A DNA stretch of 46,870 nt from JBOGGX01 sp050744245 (lineage in GTDB: Bacteria > Actinomycetota > Acidimicrobiia > Acidimicrobiales > JBOGGX01). Where the stretch lies: the NCBI GenBank assembly GCA_050744245.1, contig JBOGGX010000018.1:1-46870 (forward strand), read 5' to 3'. Within the stretch, counting starts at the first letter, position 1; each line of letters opens with the position of its first letter. The notes under the pieces are model-generated. The model ran no database searches. It saw nothing but the letters and a program-made list of their open reading frames with translations, and was not told the DNA's origin. Both the position numbers and the translations under genes were made by a program. Shown here one piece after another: positions 14,603-22,805 of this stretch.

Positions 14603-15652
14603 ATGGTGCGGTTCAGTTACGTGCAATTGCCGGACTACCCGTTGGCGGACTCGATCGGCTACATCCGCAAGGCGGACGAGCTCGGGTTCTACGCCGCGTA
14701 CAGCGTCGACGAGACCTACCACAAGGACCCGTGGCTGCTGTTCGCGGCGGCGGCCGACAAGACCACGCAGATCCGGATGGGCCCGAACGTGACCCACCTG
14801 ATCCTGCGCGATCCGACCTTGGTGGCCCAGATGCTGGCGACCCTCGACGAGCTGACCGGCGGACGGGCCGAGGCCGCGGTGAGCTTCGGCAACCTGGGGA
14901 TGCTGAGCCAGTACAACATCGAGTGGAAGGGCAGCCGGCCCCTCGCCCGGGTCCGCGAGGGCTTCGAGGTGATCCGCACCTTCCTGAAGGACGGTGCCAT
15001 CACCCACGACGGCGAGTTCTTCCGGTACTCGGGGTTGTTCACGTTCGCCCGTCCGGTGCAGGACCCGATCCCGCTGAAGATCGGCGCCATGGGCGGCCCG
15101 AGGTCGTTCGAGCTCGCCGGCGAGATCGCCGACGGCATGCACCACGCCCTCGGCTACTCGCGCCGGAACTACGACTACGTCATGAAGCACGTGCGCATCG
15201 GGGCCGAGAAGGCCGGGCGCAACGTCGACGACCTCGACCTCGGCGCGTGGGTCGTCTGGGTGTGCGGCGAGGACTCGGCCGCGGCCAAGGAGGTGGCCCG
15301 TATCATGGTGGCCTTCTACCTGTCGTCGATGCCGCAGAGCCAGCTCGAGCGGCACGGGATCGACCACGCCGACCTGACCGCGATCCTCGACGCGTTCGCG
15401 GGCGGCCAGGTCGACAAGGCCATCGAGCTGTGCTCGCCCGACATCGCCGAGCGGCTGTCGGTGGCCGGCACACCGGAGGAGTGCGTGGCCAAGCTCCACG
15501 CCGACATCCTCCCGACGGGCATCAACCACGTGATCTGTGCCATCACCGATCCGTTCCTGGTGAAGGCGTTCTCCGGTCGGGAGATCAGCGGGGTGCCCGA
15601 CACGCCGGGCCAGCTCCAGCTGATCCACGACCGGGTCATGTCCGCCGTCTAG
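14603..15652 (+). CDS. LLM-class flavin (F420)-dependent oxidoreductase
   Basis: A luciferase-like monooxygenase-fold oxidoreductase of 349 residues. Recognisable elements are ADELGFYAAYSVDE near the N-terminus, TQIRMGPNVTHLILRDPTL, LDELTGGRAEAAVSFGN, the GFEVIRTFLKDG segment with ITHDGEFF, and IPLKIGAMGGPRSFELAGE. These fit the F420-dependent (MER/FGD-like) branch, although an FMN enzyme cannot be excluded. ATG 14603 is preceded by GGGGAGGG. It is the first gene of a six-gene operon with very short gaps, so it probably acts on an intermediate of the same pathway as the aldehyde dehydrogenase and aminotransferase downstream. The substrate is unknown. Confidence 0.85.
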   Translation: MVRFSYVQLPDYPLADSIGYIRKADELGFYAAYSVDETYHKDPWLLFAAAADKTTQIRMGPNVTHLILRDPTLVAQMLATLDELTGGRAEAAVSFGNLGMLSQYNIEWKGSRPLARVREGFEVIRTFLKDGAITHDGEFFRYSGLFTFARPVQDPIPLKIGAMGGPRSFELAGEIADGMHHALGYSRRNYDYVMKHVRIGAEKAGRNVDDLDLGAWVVWVCGEDSAAAKEVARIMVAFYLSSMPQSQLERHGIDHADLTAILDAFAGGQVDKAIELCSPDIAERLSVAGTPEECVAKLHADILPTGINHVICAITDPFLVKAFSGREISGVPDTPGQLQLIHDRVMSAV

Positions 15653-15668
15653 GCGCCCGGGCCGCGCC

Positions 15669-17096
15669 GTGCGCACCATCCAGAACTTCATCAACGGCGA
15701 GCTCCACGACCCGATCGAGGGCAGGACGTCCGCGCTCGTGAACCCGGTCTCGGGCGAGGAGTTCGTCGAGGCGCCGGTGTCGACCGGGCCGGACATCGAC
15801 GCCGCCTGCCAGGCCGCGGCCCGGGCGTTCGACGGCTGGCGCTACGCCACTCCTTCCGAGCGCAGCCTGGCCATGATCCGCATCGCCGACACGTTCGAGG
15901 CCCACGCCGACGAGTTGGTGGCGCTCGAGTCGGAGAACACCGGCAAGCCGATCGGCCTGACCCGGGACGAGGAGATCCCGCCGATGGTCGACCAGATCCG
16001 CTTCTTCGCCGGGGCGGCCAGGATGCTGCACGGGCTGGCGGCGGGCGAGTACATGGCCGGGCACACGTCGTTCATCCGCCGGGAACCGGTTGGCGTTTGC
16101 GCACAGGTCACGCCGTGGAACTACCCGATGATGATGGCGATCTGGAAGTTCGCCCCGGCGATCGCGGCCGGCAACACCGTAGTGCTCAAGCCGTCGGACA
16201 CCACGCCGGTCACGACCGTGCGCATGGCCGAGCTGGCGGCCGAGCACCTGCCGCCCGGAGTGTTCAACGTCGTGTGCGGCGACCGGGCGACGGGGGCGGC
16301 GCTCGTGACCCATCGCATCCCGGCGATGGCGTCGATCACCGGCAGCGTCCGGGCCGGACGAGAGGTCGCGACGGCGGCCGCCACCGACCTCAAGCGCGTC
16401 CACCTCGAGCTGGGGGGCAAGGCACCGGTGCTGGTGTTCGACGACGCCGACCTGGCCGCGGCGGCCGAGGGGATCGCGGTGGCGGGCTACTTCAACGCCG
16501 GCCAGGACTGCACGGCGTCGACGCGGGTGCTGGTCGGCGCGCGTGTCCACGACGACTTCGTCGCCGCCCTGGCCGACCAGGCCCGGGGGACCAGGACCGG
16601 CGACCCCGATGACGACGACGTCGCCTACGGCCCGCTCAACAACCACGGCCAGCTCGAGCGGGTCACCGGCTTCGTCGACCGGGCGGCCGATCACGTCGAG
16701 GTCGTGACCGGGGGCCGGGGCGTCGACCGCCCCGGGTTCTTCTACGAGCCGACGGTGATCGCCGGCGTCGAACAGGACGACGAGCTGATCCAGCAGGAGA
16801 TCTTCGGTCCGGTGATCACCGTGCAGCGGTTCGACGACGAGGAGAAGGCGCTGGCCTGGGCCAACGGCGTCGAGTACGGCCTGGCCTCCAGCGTCTGGAC
16901 CCGCGACCACGGCCGGGCCATGCGCATGGCCCGGCGTCTCGACTTCGGCTGCGTGTGGATCAACACCCACATCCCGCTGGTGGCCGAGATGCCCCACGGC
17001 GGGTTCAAGCACTCCGGGTACGGCAAGGATCTGTCGATCTACGGGTTCGAGGACTACACCCGGATCAAGCACGTCATGTCGAACATCGAGGCGTAG
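15669..17096 (+). CDS. Aldehyde dehydrogenase, gamma-aminobutyraldehyde/betaine-aldehyde type
   Basis: NAD(P)-dependent oxidation of an aldehyde to the acid; 475 residues, typical for the family. The Rossmann and substrate motifs are VTPWNYPMMMAIWK and KPSDTTPVTT. The general base is Glu247 in HLELGGKAPVLVF, and the catalytic cysteine is Cys281 in NAGQDCTAS. EIFGPVITV and GGFKHSGYGKD follow. The NAGQDC pattern and overall motif spacing resemble gamma-aminobutyraldehyde dehydrogenase (PatD), pointing to amino-aldehydes from polyamine breakdown, but this is inference. The start is GTG 15669, 16 bases after the previous stop. The frame is uninterrupted and the gene lies within the operon. Confidence 0.85.
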   Translation: MRTIQNFINGELHDPIEGRTSALVNPVSGEEFVEAPVSTGPDIDAACQAAARAFDGWRYATPSERSLAMIRIADTFEAHADELVALESENTGKPIGLTRDEEIPPMVDQIRFFAGAARMLHGLAAGEYMAGHTSFIRREPVGVCAQVTPWNYPMMMAIWKFAPAIAAGNTVVLKPSDTTPVTTVRMAELAAEHLPPGVFNVVCGDRATGAALVTHRIPAMASITGSVRAGREVATAAATDLKRVHLELGGKAPVLVFDDADLAAAAEGIAVAGYFNAGQDCTASTRVLVGARVHDDFVAALADQARGTRTGDPDDDDVAYGPLNNHGQLERVTGFVDRAADHVEVVTGGRGVDRPGFFYEPTVIAGVEQDDELIQQEIFGPVITVQRFDDEEKALAWANGVEYGLASSVWTRDHGRAMRMARRLDFGCVWINTHIPLVAEMPHGGFKHSGYGKDLSIYGFEDYTRIKHVMSNIEA

Positions 17097-17103
17097 GGGT
17101 CCG

Positions 17104-18315
17104 ATGCCTGTCCCTGCGTTCCTCCACCCGTTCGCCCGGCCGGCGGCCGAGCACTTCATCAAGATGGTCGGCGGCGAGGGCGCCATCGTCGTCGACGACC
17201 AGGGCCGGCGCTACGTCGACGCCATGGCCAGCCTGTGGTACTGCAACGTGGGGCACGGTCGGGCCGAGATCGCCGAGGCCGTGGCCACCCAGCTGCGGAC
17301 GCTCGACAACTTCCACACCTTCGAGCTGTACACCAATGAGCCGACCGAGCGGCTCACCGCCGAGCTGTCGGCCTTGGCCCCGATGCCGAACGCTCGGGTC
17401 TTCCTCACGTGCAGCGGTTCCGAGGCGGTCGACAGCGCGCTCAAGCTGGCCCGCATCGCCCACTGGTGCTCCGGCGCCCGGAGTCGGCAGCTGGTCATCA
17501 GCCGCCGCCCCTCGTACCACGGCGTCACCTACGGCGGCGTCACCGCCACCGGGTTGCCGGCCATCCAGGAGGGCTTCGGCCCGCTGCTCGGCGGCGTGAC
17601 CCAGGTCGACAAGGACGACCTCGACGCGGTCGCGCGGATCTTCGCCGAGCGGGGCGCCGAGGTGGCCGCCGTCATCGCCGAGCCGGTGGTCGGCGCCGGT
17701 GGCGTCTACCCGCCGGCCCCCGGCTACCTGGAGGGGCTGCGCCGCCTGTGTGACGACCACGGCGCCTTCCTAATCCTCGACGAGGTCATCTGCGGGTTTG
17801 GTCGGCTGGGTGCGTGGTGGGGCGCGCAGCACTACGGCGTCACCCCCGACCTCATTACCTTCGCCAAGGCGGTGACGTCCGGCTATCAGCCGCTCGGCGG
17901 GGTGCTGGTCGGTGAGTCGGTGCGAGAGCCGTTGGAGGCCGACCCCACGTTCGTGCTGCGCCACGGCCACACCTATAGCGGGCATCCGGCCGCGGCCGCC
18001 GCCGGTCTCGTCGCCCTCGACATCACCCGCCGCGAGGGCCTGCTCGACCTGGCCCCCAAGATCGGGGAACGACTGGCGGCCGGGTTGCGCTCGCTGCGCG
18101 ACGACGGCAAGGTCGTCGACGTGCGCGGCGACGGCGCGGTCTGGGCCGTCGGACTCCGGCCCGATCAGTCCGCTCCCGCGGTGCGGGACGCCATGCTCGA
18201 ACGCGGGGTGATCCCCCGCCCGATCGGTGAAAGCACGCTGGCGTTCTGTCCGCCGTTGGTCATCGACGACGCCGACATCGACCGCTGCGTCGCGGTGCTC
18301 GAGGAGGTGACGTGA
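17104..18315 (+). CDS. Class III PLP-dependent aminotransferase
   Basis: Transfers an omega- or beta-amino group to a keto acceptor; 403 residues. The PLP-binding landmarks are NARVFLTCSGSEAVDSALKL, RPSYHGVTYGG, VVGAGGVYPPAPGYLEGLR, ILDEVICGFGRLGAWW (with the cofactor Asp) and the Schiff-base Lys255 in ITFAKAVTSGYQPLGGV. These match class III omega-amino acid:pyruvate or putrescine-type transaminases. An AGGGG ribosome-binding site precedes ATG 17104, only seven bases after the aldehyde dehydrogenase stop. The 3' end overlaps the next start (GTGA), so translation is coupled. With the dehydrogenase upstream, deamination of an amine to an aldehyde followed by oxidation is the simplest reading. 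Confidence 0.85.
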   Translation: MPVPAFLHPFARPAAEHFIKMVGGEGAIVVDDQGRRYVDAMASLWYCNVGHGRAEIAEAVATQLRTLDNFHTFELYTNEPTERLTAELSALAPMPNARVFLTCSGSEAVDSALKLARIAHWCSGARSRQLVISRRPSYHGVTYGGVTATGLPAIQEGFGPLLGGVTQVDKDDLDAVARIFAERGAEVAAVIAEPVVGAGGVYPPAPGYLEGLRRLCDDHGAFLILDEVICGFGRLGAWWGAQHYGVTPDLITFAKAVTSGYQPLGGVLVGESVREPLEADPTFVLRHGHTYSGHPAAAAAGLVALDITRREGLLDLAPKIGERLAAGLRSLRDDGKVVDVRGDGAVWAVGLRPDQSAPAVRDAMLERGVIPRPIGESTLAFCPPLVIDDADIDRCVAVLEEVT

Positions 18316-19526
18316 CCGAGACGGCACAGGAGGTCTTCATCGGGAGCTGGCGGGATCACGCCTACAGCTGCTTCAGCTCGGGGCACAAGTTCTGCCGCAA
18401 CGTGTGCCCGGTGATGGGGGTCACCCAGAACGAGAACTACTCGCCGACCGCGTTCCACGCCAACGTCGTGGCCATGGAGAAGGGCCACGTCTCGCTCGAC
18501 GACGTCGCCCGCGACTACGTGCACTGCACCCAGTGCGGGGCCTGTGAGACCCGCTGCCCGAACACGCTCTTCGCCGGCGACTTCTACCGGCACCGGACAC
18601 GGACGGTCGACCTGGTGAAGGCGGTGCGGGCCCTGGCCGTCGAGTCCGGGATCGAGCAGCCGGGCTGGAAGCGATGGGTCGAGGCGACCGTCGACGCCCG
18701 CAGCGAACCGGTGCTCGACGGCCCCCCGGTCACCCAGGAACACGTGGCCGACTGGGCCGCCGGGCTCGACCTGGCCGTGGGCGGGGAGACGATCCTGTTC
18801 GTCGACTGCGAGGCCGCGTTCCACCGGACGTCGCTGCCCCGAGCGGTGGCGCAGATCCTCACCGCGGCTGGCATCGAGTTCGGGCTCATGCGCGAGCAGT
18901 GGTGCTGCGGAGGGCCGGCCCGGGAGATGGGCTACGTCGACGCGGCCAAGGAGTTCGCCGAGCACAACCTGGCCGACTGGCGGGCGGTCGGCGCCCGGCG
19001 CATCATCACCCTCGACCCCCACGACTACATCAGCTTCACCGAGGACTACGTCGAGTACTTCGGGGCCGGGTACGACCTCGAGATCGTGCACGTCACCGAG
19101 TTGATCGCCGAGGCCATCGGTGCCGGCGACCTCACGCTGTCGGTTCCGGTCGAGCGGGTCGCGACCTACCATGACCCGTGCCGGCTCAACAAGCGCAAGG
19201 GGATCTACGAGTCGCCGCGACAGATCCTCCGGGCCGTACCGGGGTTGGAGTTCCGGGATGTCGACCACGTCACCCAGTGGGCCTACTGCTCCGGCGCGGG
19301 CGGTGGCCTCGCGGTCGAGCGACCGGACCTCACCCGGGCCATCAGCGCCCACCGCCTCGACCGGGCGGCCGAGCTCGAGGTCGACCTGCTGATCTCGCAG
19401 TGCCCGTGGTCGGAGCGGCCGCTGACCGAGGCCGGTTCGGCGCGGGGCATCGAGGTCCGCGACCTCATGGAGATCGTGGCCGAGGCGGCCGGGCTGGCGG
19501 ACGGGTCGGAGGCGTCCGGCCGATGA
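18312..19526 (+). CDS. Fe-S protein with CCG (heterodisulfide-reductase-like) domains
   Basis: An electron-transfer subunit of 404 residues resembling GlcF/HdrD/LutA-type proteins. A canonical 4Fe-4S motif lies at Cys72, 75, 78 and 82 (HCTQCGACETRCP). An upstream cysteine group at 20, 28 and 32 (SCFSSGHKFCRNVCP) does not follow the standard spacing and has only three cysteines. The two CCG-type segments are QWCCGGPAREMGYVDAAKEF and, later, YHDPCRLNKRKG with AYCSGAGGGLAVERPD. It probably takes electrons from the flavoprotein encoded next to it. Its start overlaps the aminotransferase stop and its stop overlaps the flavoprotein start (ATGA), so stoichiometric coupled synthesis is expected. The electron acceptor is unknown. 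Confidence 0.8.
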   Translation: MTETAQEVFIGSWRDHAYSCFSSGHKFCRNVCPVMGVTQNENYSPTAFHANVVAMEKGHVSLDDVARDYVHCTQCGACETRCPNTLFAGDFYRHRTRTVDLVKAVRALAVESGIEQPGWKRWVEATVDARSEPVLDGPPVTQEHVADWAAGLDLAVGGETILFVDCEAAFHRTSLPRAVAQILTAAGIEFGLMREQWCCGGPAREMGYVDAAKEFAEHNLADWRAVGARRIITLDPHDYISFTEDYVEYFGAGYDLEIVHVTELIAEAIGAGDLTLSVPVERVATYHDPCRLNKRKGIYESPRQILRAVPGLEFRDVDHVTQWAYCSGAGGGLAVERPDLTRAISAHRLDRAAELEVDLLISQCPWSERPLTEAGSARGIEVRDLMEIVAEAAGLADGSEASGR

Positions 19527-21022
19527 GTGCGCCGACGCTCGACGACCCGGTGGTCAACGAGCTGCACGCCTTGCTGGGCCGGGACGGGCTCCTGGTCGAC
19601 AAGCCCGCTCGCTACTGCCGCACCCGCGTGCCGGCGCCGTTCCCTGTCCACCGCTGGGACGAGCACGTGCCGAGCGCGGTGGTGCTGCCCCGCGCCACGG
19701 CCGAGGTGGTCGAGATCGTCGAGATCGCCAACCGCTATGGCGTCCCGATCGTGCCCCGCGCCGCCGGCACCGGGCTGGCCGACGGGGCCGTCCCCCTCCG
19801 GCACGGGATCCTGCTCGACGTCAAGCGGATGAACCAGATCCGCGACATCGACCTGGTCGACATGACCGTCACCGTCCAGCCCGGCGTCAACATGCTCAAG
19901 CTCAACGAGGTGCTCAGGCCCCACGGCGTGATCTATCCGGACGACCCGGCGTCGTACCCGTGCTCCATGGTCGGCGGGCGCATCGGCACCAGCGGCTGGT
20001 CGCTGATCGGCGCCCGCTACGGCCACACGCGCGACCTCGTCATCTCGATGGAGGTCGTCCTGCCGACCGGGCAGGTCCTCGAGGTCGGCGACGGCGGCGG
20101 CCGGAAGGTGCGCAAGTCGTCCACGGGATATCAGCTCAAGCACCTGTTCCTGGGGCACCAGGGCACGCTCGGCATCACGACCGAGGCCACCCTCGAACTG
20201 GTTCCCAGGCCGGAGGTCGAGTTCGCCGCCTTCTTCGGCTACCGCGACTTCGACACCGCCTACCGCAGCACCGGTGCGCTGGCCAAGTCGGGGCTGGCGA
20301 CGCTGGCCGGCGTGGTTCTGTTCGACGAGTGGAAGCTCGCCTACCTTCGGCGCGACGACGAGGCCTACGTCGAACAGCCCGACTGGCTCAAGGCGGTGGT
20401 TGCGGTGGCCGCCTACGGCACGCGCGCCGAGACCGAGCCCGCAGCCCGGCGCATCCTCGACATCGGTGCCGACAGCGGCGGGACGTTCCTGGGGGACGAG
20501 GTGTCCCAGGGCGACTGGGCCGCCCGCCACGACCGGTACGCCATCCCGCTCCACGGCCGCCGGCCCGACGGCCAGGTCGTGCCGATGTGCTGGCACTGCG
20601 AGGACGCAGCCATGCCCTACAGCACGCTCCCCGCCATACGTGAGGGGTGGCACACGATCGCCGAGCGCTACATCACGCGGTACGGGATCTTCGACGACTG
20701 GGGGATGTTCTTCTACACGAACGGTCCCCACAAGCCGTGGGCCGACTACCTGGTCGAGATCGACATCGGCATCTGGGAACAGCCGCTCGACGACGAGACG
20801 TGGGCCGCATGGGTGGCGTGCAAACGGGAGATCGCCGAGGCCGCGCTGCGCATGGGCGGATCGATCACGGCGTGCCACGGCGCCACCCGCGCCGGCGACG
20901 CCGAGCTCGTCCCCCAGGAGATGGGGTACGGCTACGAGATCATGAAGCAGATCAAGCGGACGCTCGACCCCAACAACATCATGAACCCGGGCAAGTACCT
21001 GCTCGATCAGGCCTACGAGTAG
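19523..21022 (+). CDS. FAD-binding oxidoreductase, GlcD/D-lactate-dehydrogenase-like
   Basis: A flavoprotein of 499 residues with the FAD-linked PCMH fold. Typical segments are SAVVLPRATAEVVEIVEIAN, VPIVPRAAGTGLADGAVP (the pyrophosphate loop), ITVQPGVNM-like TVTVQPGVNMLKLNEVLRPHG, YPCSMVGGRIGTSGW, and HLFLGHQGTLGITTEATLEL. The C-terminal FAD-oxidase cap ends with IKRTLDPNNIMNPGKYL. Start ATG 19523 overlaps the Fe-S gene stop; the frame is open further upstream but only as a shadow. Pairing with a CCG-domain Fe-S protein parallels GlcDF- and LutABC-type hydroxyacid dehydrogenases. It probably oxidises a hydroxyacid or related intermediate of the same pathway; the substrate is not readable. Confidence 0.85.
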   Translation: MSAPTLDDPVVNELHALLGRDGLLVDKPARYCRTRVPAPFPVHRWDEHVPSAVVLPRATAEVVEIVEIANRYGVPIVPRAAGTGLADGAVPLRHGILLDVKRMNQIRDIDLVDMTVTVQPGVNMLKLNEVLRPHGVIYPDDPASYPCSMVGGRIGTSGWSLIGARYGHTRDLVISMEVVLPTGQVLEVGDGGGRKVRKSSTGYQLKHLFLGHQGTLGITTEATLELVPRPEVEFAAFFGYRDFDTAYRSTGALAKSGLATLAGVVLFDEWKLAYLRRDDEAYVEQPDWLKAVVAVAAYGTRAETEPAARRILDIGADSGGTFLGDEVSQGDWAARHDRYAIPLHGRRPDGQVVPMCWHCEDAAMPYSTLPAIREGWHTIAERYITRYGIFDDWGMFFYTNGPHKPWADYLVEIDIGIWEQPLDDETWAAWVACKREIAEAALRMGGSITACHGATRAGDAELVPQEMGYGYEIMKQIKRTLDPNNIMNPGKYLLDQAYE

Positions 21023-21036
21023 GGGAGGAGCGGCGC

Positions 21037-21297
21037 ATGATCGGTTTCCGGCTCTCGGCCCAGCGGCCGCCGGAGAAGCGTGACATCACCGACGGCGTCA
21101 TCATGCGGTTCGACCACGTGTACGAGGTCGACCCCGATCGGATGCAGGTGGTCGAGCAGGACGACATCCCGGCCTGGGACACCCGCCGCATCGTCGCCCA
21201 CCGGCGGGACCACCTCGACTGGATGCACGACCACTGGGCCGACGGCCTGCTGTCGGCCGAGGAGCTCCGGCACTCCGAGCCCGAGGCCACGAGCTGA
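21037..21297 (+). CDS. Small protein of unknown function closing the catabolic operon
   Basis: An 86-residue product starting at ATG 21037, with a strong GGGGAGGAG at 21022-21030 and 14 bases after the flavoprotein stop. Two segments stand out: KRDITDGVIMRFDHVYEVDP and DTRRIVAHRRDHLDWMHDHW with an acidic tail. There are no membrane segments, cysteines or recognised domain. The histidine- and tryptophan-rich C-terminal helix could be a partner-binding region. Position at the operon end and the good ribosome-binding site suggest a real accessory or small subunit of the Fe-S/flavoprotein complex, by inference only. Confidence 0.65.
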   Translation: MIGFRLSAQRPPEKRDITDGVIMRFDHVYEVDPDRMQVVEQDDIPAWDTRRIVAHRRDHLDWMHDHWADGLLSAEELRHSEPEATS

Positions 21298-21397
21298 CGA
21301 CCGGCAGCCCGCCCGCCGACGGCCGTTCGAAGTTGCCGCGCTGAACGACCGGGGGCGGTAGCTGAGCGGGGCAGGAAGGTCCCGGCGCGCGGTCAGC

Positions 21398-21775
21398 TCA
21401 CTGTTCGATCACGGACAACACGTTGCCGGCCGGGTCCTTGAACCAGGCGATGAGCGGGCCGCCGCCCCGGAAGATGCCCTTCTCGTCGGTCGCGTTGGCG
21501 CTGTCCGGGTAGCGCTCGAACTCGACGCCGCGGCGGGTTAGCTCTTCGACCGTCGACTCGATGTCGTCCACTGGGAAGTTGAGGATGGTGAACGTCGCCG
21601 GGGTGTGCTCCTTGCCCTTCGGGTACACGAGCGTGTCCCGGTCGCCGGCGATGTGGAGGGTGAGCATGCCGTTCTCCTCCGACACCTTCAACCCCAGCGT
21701 CTCGGCGTAGAACCTTCGGGCCCCGGGCACGTCGTCGACGGAGAAGCCGCCGAACGCCTTGGTGTTCTCGAACAT
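21398..21775 (-). CDS. VOC-family (glyoxalase/dioxygenase-fold) protein
   Basis: A 125-residue single VOC module. The segments FGGFSVDDVPGARRFYAETL, LTLHIAGDRDTLVYPKG, TFTILNFPVDDIESTVEEL and the closing LIAWFKDPAGNVLSVIEQ are typical of the two beta-alpha-beta-beta-beta repeats. A metal-binding His near the N-terminus is not obvious, so the catalytic role is uncertain; many such proteins are uncharacterised. ATG 21775 has a GAGAGGA upstream. It is divergent from the sigma-like gene at 21828, sharing a 52-base promoter region. It may be unrelated to either neighbour operon. Confidence 0.8.
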   Translation of the reverse strand: MFENTKAFGGFSVDDVPGARRFYAETLGLKVSEENGMLTLHIAGDRDTLVYPKGKEHTPATFTILNFPVDDIESTVEELTRRGVEFERYPDSANATDEKGIFRGGGPLIAWFKDPAGNVLSVIEQ

Positions 21776-21827
21776 GGTCGATCCTCTCTGGTCTTCAGTG
21801 CCTCAGTATGGTGACCCCGAACCCACG

Positions 21828-22805
21828 ATGACGCCTCGCGAGGAGCTCTTGGCCGATGGGAGACTCGGGCGGGAAGGCGCGAGGCTCCTCTACCGGACGG
21901 TCCGAGCCATCGTCGTCGCGCACGGCTATCCGCCGCCGGGGGGCCGCAACCGCTGGGACGCCGACGCGGTGGCCGAGACGGCCCACGACTTCCTGGCCGA
22001 CGATCGCACGCCGACCCGGCTGGCCCACCTGGCCGTGCACTCCATCGACGACGTCGGGTTCGACCGGCTCCTCCATCGCCTGGTCCTGAACTTCCTGCGT
22101 GACGGTGGGCGTCGGACCGAGACCGGGCGCCTCATGGTGCGACTTCGGGTCGTCCTCGGTCAGCGGGAAGAGTTCGTGGCCGAACGAGGCGATCGATGGC
22201 GGCTGGCCTCGCAGCCGGCGCAGCCGTCCGGCGTCGCGCCCGCCGTCCTGGTCGAGGCGGCGTCGGCCGAGACCGACGTCGACGTCCCCCGCTGGTCCCC
22301 CCAGACCCGCCGCCGGCCGCCGGTCGCCGATGCGGCCAGCCTCGAGCGGCTGTGCCGGCGCGTGCTCGAGGCTGCGGCCGGCACCCTCCCGTTGGACCAC
22401 CTGGCCCAGTCGATCGCGCCCCGGCTGGGACTGTCGCCGGTACCCATCGCCCACCCGGTCGACGACCGGGATCCACTGGACGCGGTGGTCGCGCCCCAGC
22501 ACGCCGACGCCGTGCTCGACAGCATGCGGGCGGCCGAGATCTTCGCCATCCTGAACCAGCGGGAGCGACTGCTGCTGGCGACGGCCGGCACCCCCGTCCG
22601 CGAGCTGCGCTCGGTGATCGGGGTGGGCCCGAGCCAGGCCGCGGAGGCCCTGGGCCGTCTCAGGACGCTCCTCGCGGGGGAGTTGCGCGACGACGAGAAC
22701 TACGAGGCAGTGTTCTTCCATCTCATCGATCAGGCCAAGGCCTGGGCGAACGACCGTTCGACCGGACGCCCCGACGCGATGGCACGTCTGACGGACGCGA
22801 CATGA
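21828..22805 (+). CDS. Sigma-70-like protein, first gene of a three-gene unit
   Basis: A 325-residue product. The N-terminal part (WDADAVAETAHDFLADDRTP, HSIDDVGFDRLLHRLVLNFL, RDGGRR) looks like sigma region 2 of an ECF-type factor. The C-terminal part (AAEIFAILNQRERLLLATAG, VRELRSVIGVGPSQAAEALG) resembles region 4, where an HTH follows 'LxxRERxLL'. A proline- and arginine-rich linker of about 80 residues separates the two. ATG 21828 is preferred because the domain pattern begins there. The stop overlaps the next start (ATGA). The following gene begins with a zf-HC2 anti-sigma motif, which supports a sigma/anti-sigma relation. It is divergent from standard ECF factors, so a sigma-derived regulator that no longer binds polymerase is possible. 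Confidence 0.5.
   Translation: MTPREELLADGRLGREGARLLYRTVRAIVVAHGYPPPGGRNRWDADAVAETAHDFLADDRTPTRLAHLAVHSIDDVGFDRLLHRLVLNFLRDGGRRTETGRLMVRLRVVLGQREEFVAERGDRWRLASQPAQPSGVAPAVLVEAASAETDVDVPRWSPQTRRRPPVADAASLERLCRRVLEAAAGTLPLDHLAQSIAPRLGLSPVPIAHPVDDRDPLDAVVAPQHADAVLDSMRAAEIFAILNQRERLLLATAGTPVRELRSVIGVGPSQAAEALGRLRTLLAGELRDDENYEAVFFHLIDQAKAWANDRSTGRPDAMARLTDAT

Noticed and set aside
15636..17186. Minus-strand open frame of about 516 codons
   Set aside because: Antisense shadow of the aldehyde dehydrogenase gene, which has all catalytic motifs.
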